Notes: generated by a model not told the origin, from the letters alone. A DNA stretch of 64,000 bases from HXMU1420-13 sp965228545 (GCA_965228545.1 OZ245822.1:62001-126000); one strand, 5' to 3'; shown: positions 44,556 through 53,600, counted from the stretch's first letter. Program-made: numbers and translations.

Positions 44556-46061
44556 ATGAAAATATTTCAAAGAGTTTTAGATAAATCAATATTAATACTA
44601 TTAGTAACTACTTTATTTGCTGCTTCAAGCTGTGTTACCATACAAACCAGTCCTGTTTCAGGTAACAAGCGAGTATATGGCTACACGTGGCAGCAAGAGT
44701 TAGAAATCGGGCAAGAGGCAGACAGCGAAATTATCGCGCAATATGGGTTGTACGATGATCCAGAACTTGCGCAATATATCGATAGATTGGGGCAAGAGCT
44801 TCTTGAAGTAAGCCACTTTAATCGAGAGGATACTCCGGCAGAATATAGGAATACACCCTTTACATTTCGGGTGTTGAATAGTCCGGTTGTGAATGCTTTT
44901 GCACTACCCGGGGGATATGTGTACGTAACTCGTGGCTTGCTTTCTCATCTCGACAACGAAGCGCAGTTGATGGTTGTATTAGGGCACGAAATTGGGCATG
45001 TGGCAGCAAGGCACGCTTCTCAACGTGCAGCAGATCAACAATTCGGGCAGTTAGCCGTGATTGGTTCCGCAATTATTGGGGAAAGTTTAGGCTACGATGG
45101 TGGACAAATTCTTCAACTAAGCGGCACTACAGCTCAGCTATTATTTTTACGTTATGGCCGCGACGATGAACGTGAGTCGGATCGACTTGGAGTTGAGTAT
45201 TCTGCCATAGAAGGGTATGAAGCAGCCGAAGGTGGTAAGTTTTTTACATCCCTAAAACGAATCAGTGAAAAAGCAGGTTTTGATATACCTTCCCATCTTT
45301 CTTCACATCCCGACCCGGGTGAACGCGAAGAGAATATCCCTAGATTAGCCGCAGAATGGGAAGAAGAGGGGTATGAACAAAGCATCATTAATCGGGATGA
45401 GTTTTTGAATATGATTGACGGGTTGATGTATGGCGAAAATCCGCGCGAAGGATATGTAGATGGAAACACTTTTTACCATCCCGAGCTGAAATTTCAGTTT
45501 GCTGTTCCTACCGGGTTTGGTGTAGCTAATCAACCTTCAGCAGTAATTCTTTATAACGAAGCACAAAATGCCATTGTTCAATTCACAATAGATGGTGAAA
45601 ATCCGAACCCAAAGTCATCGGTTAATGCGTTTACTAGTCAGGAAGGAATCAATCTGGAAAATCAAAACGAAATTGTTGTAAATGGTTATGCAGGCCATAC
45701 TGCACTAGTCAATACCACCACAAAGGATGGTACACCTGTTAAAATACAGGTGAGTGCTGTTAGTTATGATGGTAATGTGTATCGGTTTTTAAGCTACACC
45801 ACTTCCGACCAATTTAGTACCTATGCCAACGACTTTAGCACTGTGTTTACCTCTTTTGATGCAGTGGATGATCCCGCAGTACTGAATGTTCAGCCGATGC
45901 GTATTCGTTTGGAGCGAGTACGACAAGGAGGTGTTTTCTCTGAATTGATTCCTCAGAATCTCCCCAGAGGAGTTGATCCCTTAGATGTGGCTATTCTTAA
46001 TCAGGTTGATCTTGATGACCGAATTGAACGAGGTGCTGTGTTAAAAATTCCTGCCAACTAG
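44556..46061 (+). CDS. M48-family metalloprotease lipoprotein
   Basis: 501 residues. N-terminal lipoprotein signal ending AASSC (C26), then an M48 peptidase domain with the zinc motif HEIGHVAARH at about residue 147 and the downstream DERESDRLGVEYSA carrying the third zinc ligand Glu, as in BepA/LoiP-type periplasmic proteases that handle misfolded outer-membrane proteins. From ~305 a second domain follows (FYHPELKFQFAVPTGF...), ending in a LysM-like segment IPQNLPRGVDPLDVAILNQV...KIP. No partner genes adjacent. Expected at the inner face of the outer membrane. Confidence 0.9.
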   Translation: MKIFQRVLDKSILILLVTTLFAASSCVTIQTSPVSGNKRVYGYTWQQELEIGQEADSEIIAQYGLYDDPELAQYIDRLGQELLEVSHFNREDTPAEYRNTPFTFRVLNSPVVNAFALPGGYVYVTRGLLSHLDNEAQLMVVLGHEIGHVAARHASQRAADQQFGQLAVIGSAIIGESLGYDGGQILQLSGTTAQLLFLRYGRDDERESDRLGVEYSAIEGYEAAEGGKFFTSLKRISEKAGFDIPSHLSSHPDPGEREENIPRLAAEWEEEGYEQSIINRDEFLNMIDGLMYGENPREGYVDGNTFYHPELKFQFAVPTGFGVANQPSAVILYNEAQNAIVQFTIDGENPNPKSSVNAFTSQEGINLENQNEIVVNGYAGHTALVNTTTKDGTPVKIQVSAVSYDGNVYRFLSYTTSDQFSTYANDFSTVFTSFDAVDDPAVLNVQPMRIRLERVRQGGVFSELIPQNLPRGVDPLDVAILNQVDLDDRIERGAVLKIPAN

Positions 46062-46074
46062 AGATTACTAACTA

Positions 46075-46106
46075 CAAAAAGAGAGCTTATCACCACAATA
46101 AGCTCC
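46075..46106. terminator. Terminator between convergent M48 and porin genes
   Basis: Arms GAGCTTAT (46083-46090) and ATAAGCTC (46098-46105). On the minus strand the stem is followed by TCTCTTTTTG, so it serves mainly the porin gene; on the plus strand the following CCTTC is weak. Confidence 0.65.
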
Positions 46107-46131
46107 CTTCATGCAGTCAGAAAATGGTTAA

Positions 46132-46812
46132 CTACAGTGAAATGCCAAAAAACAAGAAGCTTACTTCCTGATAAGGATTTATAATATAGCTTGTGAATAC
46201 CGGTAGGGAGAAAGTTTCAGTAATGGTGATCTCCTTCGAAGCTGAAAGTCCGATTTCCTGAACCGCAGCTGAGGTATTTCCATACCATGCACTTTCGGCG
46301 GGTATAAAGCCAAGAAAAGCTTCCAGGCTAACGTCTTCTACTTCAAATGGGTAAGAAGCACTTAGGTAAATCGAATTATCAGGGTCGTTGAGCACGTTCA
46401 TATATGCAGTAAAAGAGAATGCTCCAGAATAACTTATAAAGGGTTCAATAACGTGATTTCCATCCGTATCAAAGGTTGTAAATGTTCCGGGGGCAGCAGG
46501 GAAATAGTAATCAGTAACGCCTATTGATAGAGATGAAGCTTCATACAGATCGAAAGAATAGGATGCAAACATATCAAGTTCGTTAGCTACACCAATATCG
46601 TTTGCATACGAGCCCCAAGCGCCGATCTCGAAGTTTCCGCTGGCATAAGCAATTCCGGGTTGAAAGCTAAGCGATTGTCCAAAATCAATGCCTCGCCATA
46701 CATAACGGCTAACAACATCGGTTCCAAAGCTTACTTGTGCGATTGTTTTAGTATTACCGGCAGCTAGAATAAATGCCAGTGTTAAAAGCGTAATTTTACT
46801 TAGTAATTTCAT
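46132..46812 (-). CDS. TorF/Gcw_chp-like putative porin
   Basis: 226 residues: signal peptide (to about 25, KTIAQ) and an all-beta body with SRYVWRGIDFGQSLSFQPG near the N-terminus, the recognisable start of the Gcw_chp (TorF) family of outer-membrane barrels, ending in FLFFGISL. Genes of this family are often found next to ammonium transporters, as here (amt lies 84 bp upstream on the same strand), so it may be a porin for ammonium or another nitrogen compound (inference). Confidence 0.75.
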   Translation of the reverse strand: MKLLSKITLLTLAFILAAGNTKTIAQVSFGTDVVSRYVWRGIDFGQSLSFQPGIAYASGNFEIGAWGSYANDIGVANELDMFASYSFDLYEASSLSIGVTDYYFPAAPGTFTTFDTDGNHVIEPFISYSGAFSFTAYMNVLNDPDNSIYLSASYPFEVEDVSLEAFLGFIPAESAWYGNTSAAVQEIGLSASKEITITETFSLPVFTSYIINPYQEVSFLFFGISL

Positions 46813-46896
46813 GAGGAGTGATTGTGTGAATGATGAGTGAAAATTGAAGGAAGATGGAGTGAGTATCTTCCTTCTTTGTATAGTTCAAGGATAGTA

Positions 46897-48201
46897 TTAA
46901 GCAGGTGCTACGGAATCGGGAGTAAACTCCGGATAAGCCTCTGCATCGTGTTCGTGTAAGTCTAACCCCATTTCTTCAAGCTCTCCGTTTACACGAAGCG
47001 GAATAATGGCATCTATGCCTTTAAAAATGAGGTAACTTACCGGAAATGTCCAAATAAAAGCCGCTAAAATACCTATGGCTTGAATACCCATCACCGACCA
47101 GCTAAAGCCAGCTGAATCGAATAGCCCCGCAGCTAAAGTTCCCCAAACGCCACATACACCATGTACCGAAACTGCACCAACGGCATCATCTACATATTTT
47201 TCGATAAATATCATGGAGTAATTACAGAGTACCCCAGCAATAGCACCGGCTACAATTGCAAAGGCCGGAGATAAATTTGCACATCCTGCGGTGATGCCAA
47301 CAAGTCCAGCTAAAACTCCATTAAGGGTTACAGCACCGTCGGGTTTTCCGGTAGTAACCCAGGAGATAACCATAGCGGAAAATGCTCCAGCACCTGCTGC
47401 CAGGAAAGTATTTAAAGCAATGAGCGAAACGGAAGTATCACCGGTTGTAGTAGAGCCGGCATTGAAACCAAACCAGCCTAACCAAAGGATAAATACTCCC
47501 AATGCAGCCGTAGGCAAACTATGCCCTTTAATTGGCTGTGGTTTTCCATCAATATATTTGCCTACACGAGGGCCCACAACCAAAGCACCGGCTAAAGCAG
47601 CCCAGCCGCCAACAGAGTGAACTACCGTCGATCCTGCGAAATCGATAAAGCCAAGTTCTTCTAACCAGCCACTACCATTAAACAAACTTCCCCAAGCCCA
47701 AGAACCAAAAATTGGATAAATAAGAGCCGTAATAACAATCGAGAAAATTAGATAAGCATTAAAAGCCGTTCGCTCGGCAACAGCTCCGGAAACTATGGTT
47801 GCTGCTGTAGCCGCAAAAACTGCCTGAAAAAAGAAAAATGTATACGACCATTCGACCGAATAATCGCCAATGTTCATTAGCATAAAGCCATCGGTTCCAA
47901 TCCAGCCACCAGCGCTTGTGCCAAACATCAGCCCAAATCCGATAAAGAAAAAAGCGAGGCCGCCTGCCGAAACGTCCATCACATTTTTCATGATTATATT
48001 TAAAGCATTTTTAGCTCGTGTAAAACCGACCTCTACCATGGCAAAACCCGCTTGCATAAAAAATACAAGGCATGCTGCCAATATGGTCCATATATAGTTT
48101 AGATTATTTTGTACCGTCTCTGCCGCTAATTCCTGAGCCTGCACCGAGTTCAGCGTCATAAGAGCAAGTACGCATAGAATTATTTTGTTTCTGAACTTCA
48201 T
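46897..48201 (-). CDS. amt: Ammonium transporter
   Basis: 434 residues: cleavable signal peptide (to AQA near 23), then eleven membrane helices of the Amt/Rh family. Conserved features: FFMQAGFAMVEVGFTRAKN, the twin pore histidines in STVVHSVGGW and AVSVHGVCGVWGT, and LGWFGFNAGST. The short C-terminal tail (about 35 residues) is cytosolic. No glnK (P-II) gene is adjacent. Upstream (48321-48368) are two palindromic AAGCGCTT/AAAACGCTTTT sites shared in type with the glnA promoter region. Confidence 0.96.
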   Translation of the reverse strand: MKFRNKIILCVLALMTLNSVQAQELAAETVQNNLNYIWTILAACLVFFMQAGFAMVEVGFTRAKNALNIIMKNVMDVSAGGLAFFFIGFGLMFGTSAGGWIGTDGFMLMNIGDYSVEWSYTFFFFQAVFAATAATIVSGAVAERTAFNAYLIFSIVITALIYPIFGSWAWGSLFNGSGWLEELGFIDFAGSTVVHSVGGWAALAGALVVGPRVGKYIDGKPQPIKGHSLPTAALGVFILWLGWFGFNAGSTTTGDTSVSLIALNTFLAAGAGAFSAMVISWVTTGKPDGAVTLNGVLAGLVGITAGCANLSPAFAIVAGAIAGVLCNYSMIFIEKYVDDAVGAVSVHGVCGVWGTLAAGLFDSAGFSWSVMGIQAIGILAAFIWTFPVSYLIFKGIDAIIPLRVNGELEEMGLDLHEHDAEAYPEFTPDSVAPA

Positions 48202-48320
48202 TGATTAGTTATTTAGTGATGAGTAAGGTGAGATAGATCTCGGCACTAACTTAGTTAGGTGAAAACAAATATCAAACAAATAATAATTAGCAAAACAATT
48301 TAAAAGCAATAATTAAATAG

Positions 48321-48368
48321 GTAGAAGCGCTTTTTTGATTGAATAAAATAGATGAAAACGCTTTTATG
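48321..48368. promoter_or_regulatory. Two LacI-operator-like palindromes upstream of amt
   Basis: Site 1 GAAGCGCTTTTTTG (48324-48337) and site 2 TGAAAACGCTTTTATG (48353-48368), 26 bp apart centre to centre on the same face pattern. Each has a central CG flanked by A and T tracts, the layout of LacI/GalR-family operators. The 296-bp region 48202-48497 separates divergent amt and purB; the sites lie ~120-165 bp from amt and ~130-175 bp from purB. Confidence 0.5.
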
Positions 48369-48497
48369 CTTAATTTGATTAATTAACCAAAATCACGACA
48401 ATTTCTTCTAATGTGATAGAAATAACAGTAAATCGAACTACAACAAGTAGCACAAAACTGTATCTTAGGCATAGAATCTAACAAGAAGTAATGAGCT

Positions 48498-49793
48498 ATG
48501 ATTTCGAGATACGCACGCGAGGAAATGTCGGGGATTTGGACCGAAGAAAACCAGTTTAACGCCTGGCTAGATGTAGAATTGGCAGCCTGTTGGGCTTGGG
48601 CTAAAATCGGAGTTATTCCGATGGAGGAAGTTGATGTTTTATATGAAAAAGCTGCTTTTAAATTAAATCGAATTAAAGAAATTGAAGAGCAGACCCGGCA
48701 TGATGTGGTAGCATTTACACGAGCAGTCTCGGAGAGTTTAGGAGACGAGAAAAAATGGATTCATTATGGTTTAACCTCTACAGATGTTGTAGATACTGCT
48801 TGGGGAGTTCGCTTAAAGCAAGCAAATGCAATCATTAAGGAAGATCTGGAACGCATTATTTCTGTATTAGCTGAGAAAGCAAAAAATCATAAATACACAG
48901 TGATGATGGGACGTACGCATGGTATCCATGCTGAACCGACTACCTTTGGCTTAAAATGTGCGCTTTGGTATGCCGAGATGAAGCGGAATCTTGAACGCTT
49001 CGAAAAAGCTGCTGCTGATGTTGAATTTGGTAAGTTATCAGGATCAGTTGGCACGTTTGCTAATATTCCACCCGAAGTAGAAATGTATACGTGTGAGAAA
49101 TTAGGGCTTACTCCGGCCCCAATTTCTACTCAAACATTACAACGTGATCGACATGCGCATTATGTGTCTACCCTAGCTTTAATTGGCTCAACCCTGGAAA
49201 AAATGGCTGTAGAAGTACGGCATCTTCAGCGAAGTGAAGTACGCGAAGCCGAAGAAGCGTTCAGAAAAGGACAAAAAGGCTCGTCAAGTATGCCACACAA
49301 ACGAAACCCGATCAGTTCAGAGAATATCTCGGGATGTGCGCGTGTTCTCCGCGGTTATATGGTTACAGCTTTCGAAAACATCCCATTATGGCACGAGCGC
49401 GATATATCACACTCATCTGCTGAACGTATAATCTTACCGGATGCCACTATTTTACTGGATTATATGCTACATCGTTTTGCCAATGTAATGGAGCGATTAG
49501 TTGTATTTCAAGAAAATATGGAAGCTAATATCTGGAAGACACACGGCTTGGTATTTTCACAACGCGTGTTAAATAAACTAATTGAAAAAGGCATGGTTCG
49601 GGAGCAGGCTTACGATGCGGTACAACCATTAGCTATGCAAGCTTGGGAAAATCAAATGCCGTTTAAGCCCATTGTAGAGGCCGATGCTTTTATAATGTCG
49701 AATCTGACTCAGGATGAAATTGATGACGCTTTCGATTTGAAACATCATACTCGTAATGTGGATGTTATTTTTGAGAGGGTTGGATTGGGGTAA
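48498..49793 (+). CDS. purB: Adenylosuccinate lyase
   Basis: A 431-residue fumarase/aspartase-superfamily lyase acting twice in purine synthesis (SAICAR and adenylosuccinate). The flexible signature loop SSSMPHKRNPISSENISG is intact, with the catalytic region TSTDVVDT (~93) and GRTHGIHAEPTTFG (~137) as in the family. Length fits the short bacterial type. A TATCTTAG box at 48461-48468, ~30 bp before the start, could be its -7 element, although I see no matching -33. The gene is followed directly by an 8-bp tandem repeat. Confidence 0.95.
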   Translation: MISRYAREEMSGIWTEENQFNAWLDVELAACWAWAKIGVIPMEEVDVLYEKAAFKLNRIKEIEEQTRHDVVAFTRAVSESLGDEKKWIHYGLTSTDVVDTAWGVRLKQANAIIKEDLERIISVLAEKAKNHKYTVMMGRTHGIHAEPTTFGLKCALWYAEMKRNLERFEKAAADVEFGKLSGSVGTFANIPPEVEMYTCEKLGLTPAPISTQTLQRDRHAHYVSTLALIGSTLEKMAVEVRHLQRSEVREAEEAFRKGQKGSSSMPHKRNPISSENISGCARVLRGYMVTAFENIPLWHERDISHSSAERIILPDATILLDYMLHRFANVMERLVVFQENMEANIWKTHGLVFSQRVLNKLIEKGMVREQAYDAVQPLAMQAWENQMPFKPIVEADAFIMSNLTQDEIDDAFDLKHHTRNVDVIFERVGLG

Positions 49794-49800
49794 TTTTCGG

Positions 49801-49900
49801 AGTTACAGAGTTACAGAGTTACAGAGTTACAGAGTTACAGAGTTACAGAGTTACAGAGTTACAGAGTTACAGAGTTACAGAGTTACAGAGTTACAGAGTT
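49801..49900 (+). repeat. Tandem repeat (AGTTACAG)12.5
   Basis: Twelve exact copies of the 8-bp unit AGTTACAG plus four bases, starting 7 bp after the purB stop codon. No imperfect unit is visible, so the array is young or actively maintained by slippage. It lies in the 265-bp spacer between purB and the next membrane-protein gene. Confidence 0.97.
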
Positions 49901-50058
49901 TTGGTGTAGGGAGGCTCGATCAATGAGGGTTTTTATCTGTGAATCTGTATGGATAAAACAGTTGATGTGTTACGAAAATCTTTTTTTTTGGCCTAATTTT
50001 GTTGAACGATGGGTTAGTGAGTGGGTGTTGGTAGATCGATTAATCTCAACATTTGCGA

Positions 50059-50469
50059 ATGCTTGCACAGCTGCTTTTTGATTTCGGTCTGGTGATTCTA
50101 ATTTGGATGACGCAACTCATCGTATATCCATCATTTACAAAAATGAATTTGGATAACTTATTTGAGTGGCATACTTCTTACACAGGCCGCATTTCTATTC
50201 TTGTGATGCCGTTAATGATTGGTCAATTAGGTCTGCATATTTATGGACTAACACAAACATTGAATAGCGGACAAATCGCAGCATTTCTATTCGTAATTCT
50301 AGCGTGGATCAACACTTTTTTTTACGCGGTTCCATTACACAATCAAATAGCAGGGGGTAAGGAAATATCTCAAGCTGCAAAGCACCTTGTTTCGGTGAAT
50401 CGGTGGAGAACCGGATTCTGGAGCATCGCTTTTATTATCGATTTACTAATATTCACTCAACTACTTTGA
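50059..50469 (+). CDS. Small four-helix membrane protein
   Basis: 136 residues with four hydrophobic helices and conserved-looking polar residues between them (TQLIVYPSF after helix 1, FYAVPLHNQIAGG, VNRWRTGFWSI before the last helix). The pattern recalls DUF1772-type membrane proteins, but the match is not firm. It starts a three-gene set (3-bp gap to the next). An in-frame TTG two codons upstream is an alternative start. Confidence 0.6.
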   Translation: MLAQLLFDFGLVILIWMTQLIVYPSFTKMNLDNLFEWHTSYTGRISILVMPLMIGQLGLHIYGLTQTLNSGQIAAFLFVILAWINTFFYAVPLHNQIAGGKEISQAAKHLVSVNRWRTGFWSIAFIIDLLIFTQLL

Positions 50470-50472
50470 AAT

Positions 50473-50871
50473 ATGTCACCTAAACAAATGGCGATTACCT
50501 TAAGAATTGCTGCCATCTACAATATAATTTGGGGTGCATGGGTTGTGCTCTTTCCCCATCATTTTTTTGAATTAGTTGGCATGGAAGCTCCATTGCATCC
50601 AATGATTTGGCAGGGTATGGGTATGGTAATTGGTGTTTATGGATTGGGTTACTGGTGGGCAGCCCAAGATCCACTAACGCATTGGCCTATTGTAATGGTA
50701 GGGTTTTTAGGCAAAATATTCGGTCCCATCGGGTTCTTAGTTAATTATTTAAGTGGAGCCGTTCCATTTGGCTTTTTTTACACTTTGATAACCAACGACT
50801 TTATCTGGTTGATACCATTCTTCTTAATTTTGAAAAAGGCGCATAGCGGAGGGAATATCAAGTGGATTTGA
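50473..50871 (+). CDS. Small membrane protein
   Basis: 132 residues, four hydrophobic helices with Trp/Gly-rich turns (NIIWGAWVVLFP, WQGMGMVIGVYGLGYWWAA, FLGKIFGPIGF). The pattern is reminiscent of the DUF4345/alkyl-hydroperoxide-like small integral proteins, but I cannot name it. Its stop overlaps the GTG start of the DoxX-like gene by 10 bp. Confidence 0.6.
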   Translation: MSPKQMAITLRIAAIYNIIWGAWVVLFPHHFFELVGMEAPLHPMIWQGMGMVIGVYGLGYWWAAQDPLTHWPIVMVGFLGKIFGPIGFLVNYLSGAVPFGFFYTLITNDFIWLIPFFLILKKAHSGGNIKWI

Positions 50872-51242
50872 AGAAAGTAAATCTAGTGCTTCTTGCTGGA
50901 TTTTATATCCTTGCAGGATTAAATCATTTCCGAAATCCGGAGTTTTATCTGGATCTAATTCCTACCTATTTACCGTATCACGATGCAATTAACGTAGTAA
51001 GCGGTATTGCTGAAATTAGTTTAGGGATAGGAGTACTATTTCAAAAGACTAGAACATGGGCCAGCTACTTGCTTGTTAGTATGCTCGTAGCTTTTATACC
51101 CGCGCATGTGTTTTTTTTACAGATAGGAAGCTGTGTTGAAGGCGGATTATGTGCCCCACAATGGGTTAGCTGGGTGCGCCTGTTAGTCGTACATCCATTA
51201 CTTATTTGGTGGGCACTTTCGGTACGAAATTATAAGAAGTGA
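50862..51242 (+). CDS. DoxX-like membrane protein
   Basis: 126 residues with four helices and the DoxX/MauE-type opening AGFYILAGLNHFRNPEFYLDLIP, then VVSGIAEISLGIGVLF. DoxX-like proteins are associated with redox partners and oxidative-stress handling in some bacteria, but the role of this one is unknown. It starts at GTG, overlapping the previous gene, and its stop codon directly abuts the stop of the convergent SnoaL gene (51243). Confidence 0.7.
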   Translation: MDLKKVNLVLLAGFYILAGLNHFRNPEFYLDLIPTYLPYHDAINVVSGIAEISLGIGVLFQKTRTWASYLLVSMLVAFIPAHVFFLQIGSCVEGGLCAPQWVSWVRLLVVHPLLIWWALSVRNYKK

Positions 51243-51626
51243 TCAAATCATCCCGTTATCATGTGCCATGGTTTCGGGTACTTTTTGAATCGCGTCCCAG
51301 TGTTCCACAATTTTGCCTGATTCGTTCACTCGAAAAAAATCCATCGTCACATACTGTTCGTTTTCCGGCCAATGTTGTAATGTATGCAAAGCCACCAAAT
51401 CTCCCTCGGCAATGCATCGCACAAATTCGATACTTTTATTAGGGTATTGGGCATGCATGCGTTCAAAATAGTTGATAAAACCTTCCTTTCCGTCTTCCAC
51501 GTCAGGATTATGTTGAATGTAAGTGTCACCTACATAACGTTCGATAGCTTCACGCGGGTTTCCCAGAAAAGCCATTCTATAAAATGAAACTACATACTCT
51601 TTATTCTTCGATAAACTCATTTTCAT
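51243..51626 (-). CDS. Single SnoaL-like domain protein
   Basis: 127 residues forming one SnoaL/NTF2-like domain: GDTYIQHNPDVEDGKEGFI, GDLVALHTLQHW and FFRVNESGKIVEHWDAIQ. The QHNP and VEHWD motifs are shared with both halves of the secreted protein at 2450-3337, so they are relatives, but this one has no signal peptide. It lies 4 bp downstream of the CPBP protease gene. Two ATG codons (51626 and 51620) are possible starts. Confidence 0.78.
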   Translation of the reverse strand: MKMSLSKNKEYVVSFYRMAFLGNPREAIERYVGDTYIQHNPDVEDGKEGFINYFERMHAQYPNKSIEFVRCIAEGDLVALHTLQHWPENEQYVTMDFFRVNESGKIVEHWDAIQKVPETMAHDNGMI

Positions 51627-51630
51627 CTGT

Positions 51631-52434
51631 TTAAGAAAAATGGATACTATTTTTTTCGGATGACTTAAACCAAATTGTTTGTTTAGAAATCACCATTTCA
51701 TTATTTGATCTTCGTTTCTGTGCAATCGTATAGATGATTGCAAATGCTACTGTTGCATATCGAAATACATTAGCCCAAAGATTACCTAAAGCGTTATCCG
51801 ATACATCAAACATCATCCATGCGAGATTCATAAATAAATGCAAGAATACCGGAATCCAAATATTGAATTTCCACTCGGTGTACAGCCATGCAAAGAGTAT
51901 GGCTCCCATAAATGTAGTTAGGAAAATACCAATCAATGTTCCGAAATCTTGGCTTTGATATAAATGAACCGACCCAAAAATGAATGCCCCCAGGAATACA
52001 GCAGGTAGAAAACCCAATCGAGTAAAGCGAAAAATCATCCCAAATAAAAATGCACGAAAATAAAGCTCTTCAAAAAATCCAGCTGCTACGGCACTTATAA
52101 GAATTCGGTTTAGTGTTAAATCTTCATTTAATTCGAATACGGCCGCATACCCAACAAACATAGGTAAGGTAAACAGGAATGAGTATATAATGCCTTTTCC
52201 TACGGGTTTATTAAGCCCTTGTGCTTCATAGAATTGTCGGGTCCCTGCTATTAATAGTACCCCAATGAACAAAGGAAGACCAAAAAGTAAATAAGTTAAG
52301 ATGTGCGAGAGGCTCCAAATTGTAATAACCTCAAACAACCAGATTCTAACGTTTGCAAAGGCATATTCATCAATAAAAAAGTACAAGCAAAAACTGATCA
52401 AAGTTATAGCAAGTACACGAAAATCTTGCTTCAT
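51631..52434 (-). CDS. CPBP-family intramembrane protease
   Basis: 267 residues, about seven to eight helices, with the CPBP (Abi/Rce1-like) motifs: EELYFR with E122-E123 and R127, H157 in GSVHLYQ, and H199-x3-N203 in LHLFMN. Members cleave prenylated or other membrane proteins, or act in bacteriocin immunity; the substrate is not visible. It is followed after 4 bp by the SnoaL gene in the same direction. Confidence 0.87.
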   Translation of the reverse strand: MKQDFRVLAITLISFCLYFFIDEYAFANVRIWLFEVITIWSLSHILTYLLFGLPLFIGVLLIAGTRQFYEAQGLNKPVGKGIIYSFLFTLPMFVGYAAVFELNEDLTLNRILISAVAAGFFEELYFRAFLFGMIFRFTRLGFLPAVFLGAFIFGSVHLYQSQDFGTLIGIFLTTFMGAILFAWLYTEWKFNIWIPVFLHLFMNLAWMMFDVSDNALGNLWANVFRYATVAFAIIYTIAQKRRSNNEMVISKQTIWFKSSEKNSIHFS

Positions 52435-52532
52435 AAATAATAGATAGTTTAGAAAATATAATTATAACGTATACTCTGTTGAGACTGAATAAATACTATT
52501 CGAGAAACTTTGATGCAACCGGAATAAACAGA

Positions 52533-53600
52533 CTACTCAATTTTAGAAGCCCACACTAAATCAATCATTCGGTAAAAATCGCCCTCATTGAAAGTGTATG
52601 GTTGTTCTGTGTTCACCCGATGAACTAGAACAATTTTGGGAGTAGGATAAATACCTAAAAAATGAACTTGATTTCCGGTATGGTAAAATGACTTGTTGCT
52701 CCTTTGGCGGGTAGGCAAAAGTACATACCACAACATTCCGTATCCGATACCATATCGTTCGTTCGTAATGGAATAGGCCTTAGTACTAAGTTCAACCCAA
52801 TTACGGGGAATGATTTGTTGACCATTCCAAAGGCCCTTATTTAGAAATAATTGGCCAAACTTGGCCATGTCCCGAGCCGACAATCGAAAATGATAGGCCG
52901 GGAATACCGATTTTGATTTTTCGTATTGATAAAACCCATCGGTTTGTGGAATTTGTGCATCTGGATCTTCCCCATCGATGGTTGCAAATTCACCAATGTA
53001 GTCTTCCATACCGATTTTTTGTGCGATTTCATCGTGAAACAACTGATATACTGATTTGCCGGTTTTCTGCTCCAAAATGGCACCTAAAACGTTGAAATCC
53101 CAATTATTGTAAAAGTAAAACTCTCCGGGAAGACGGGAGTTCCTAGCCGGGCGGTTTGCAATCATTCCACGAGAATTAGCTGCTGCATCATGATAAACAC
53201 CCGATCTCGATTTAAGTAGATCAATTATTTTGGCCGAACGTTCGAGTTCACTTAACGAGTTGATATCATCTATATTCAAAGATTTAAGTGTTTCGGAGGT
53301 GTCAATGATACCTTGTTGAATAAAAATACCATATAGTGCACTTACTAACGGTTTTCTGATCGAATGAATGGTATGACGCATCGTTGTATCTCCCCATTCA
53401 AACACGACTTTACCATTCGATAAAATTAACATAGAAGATGAGCCTGCTTCGTGAAGGAACGTAGCAAGGGAATCTAAAGCATCGGTAGAAAACCCAAATT
53501 CCTCTGGGCTTTTTTGATCATTATAAGGTACAATAGGTTGTGCGTTGACAGAATGAATCGTAAGTAAAGCTAGAATAGCGCAGGTTAAACCAAGTTTCAT
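52533..53600 (-). CDS. Serine hydrolase, class C beta-lactamase family
   Basis: 355 residues: signal peptide (to about 20, SVNA), then a beta-lactamase/penicillin-binding-type fold with SxxK at S80-I-R-K83 (HSIRKPLVS) and YxN at Y164-N165-N166 (FYFYNNWDFN). A KTG-like box near the end reads HTGNQ. Such proteins are esterases, D-amino-acid amidases or PBP-related; resistance is not implied. Periplasmic. Single gene, 98 bp upstream of the CPBP gene. Confidence 0.87.
   Translation of the reverse strand: MKLGLTCAILALLTIHSVNAQPIVPYNDQKSPEEFGFSTDALDSLATFLHEAGSSSMLILSNGKVVFEWGDTTMRHTIHSIRKPLVSALYGIFIQQGIIDTSETLKSLNIDDINSLSELERSAKIIDLLKSRSGVYHDAAANSRGMIANRPARNSRLPGEFYFYNNWDFNVLGAILEQKTGKSVYQLFHDEIAQKIGMEDYIGEFATIDGEDPDAQIPQTDGFYQYEKSKSVFPAYHFRLSARDMAKFGQLFLNKGLWNGQQIIPRNWVELSTKAYSITNERYGIGYGMLWYVLLPTRQRSNKSFYHTGNQVHFLGIYPTPKIVLVHRVNTEQPYTFNEGDFYRMIDLVWASKIE

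Noticed and set aside
47291..47620. 109-codon plus-strand open frame inside amt
   Set aside because: Antisense to amt, low-complexity Ala/Pro composition, no motif.
49801..49900. CRISPR array or phage attachment site
   Set aside because: The 8-bp units are contiguous with no spacers, and no cas, integrase or tRNA gene is near.
52533..53600. Antibiotic-resistance beta-lactamase
   Set aside because: SxxK and YxN are shared with many esterases and amidases, and the third box is HTG, so resistance cannot be inferred.
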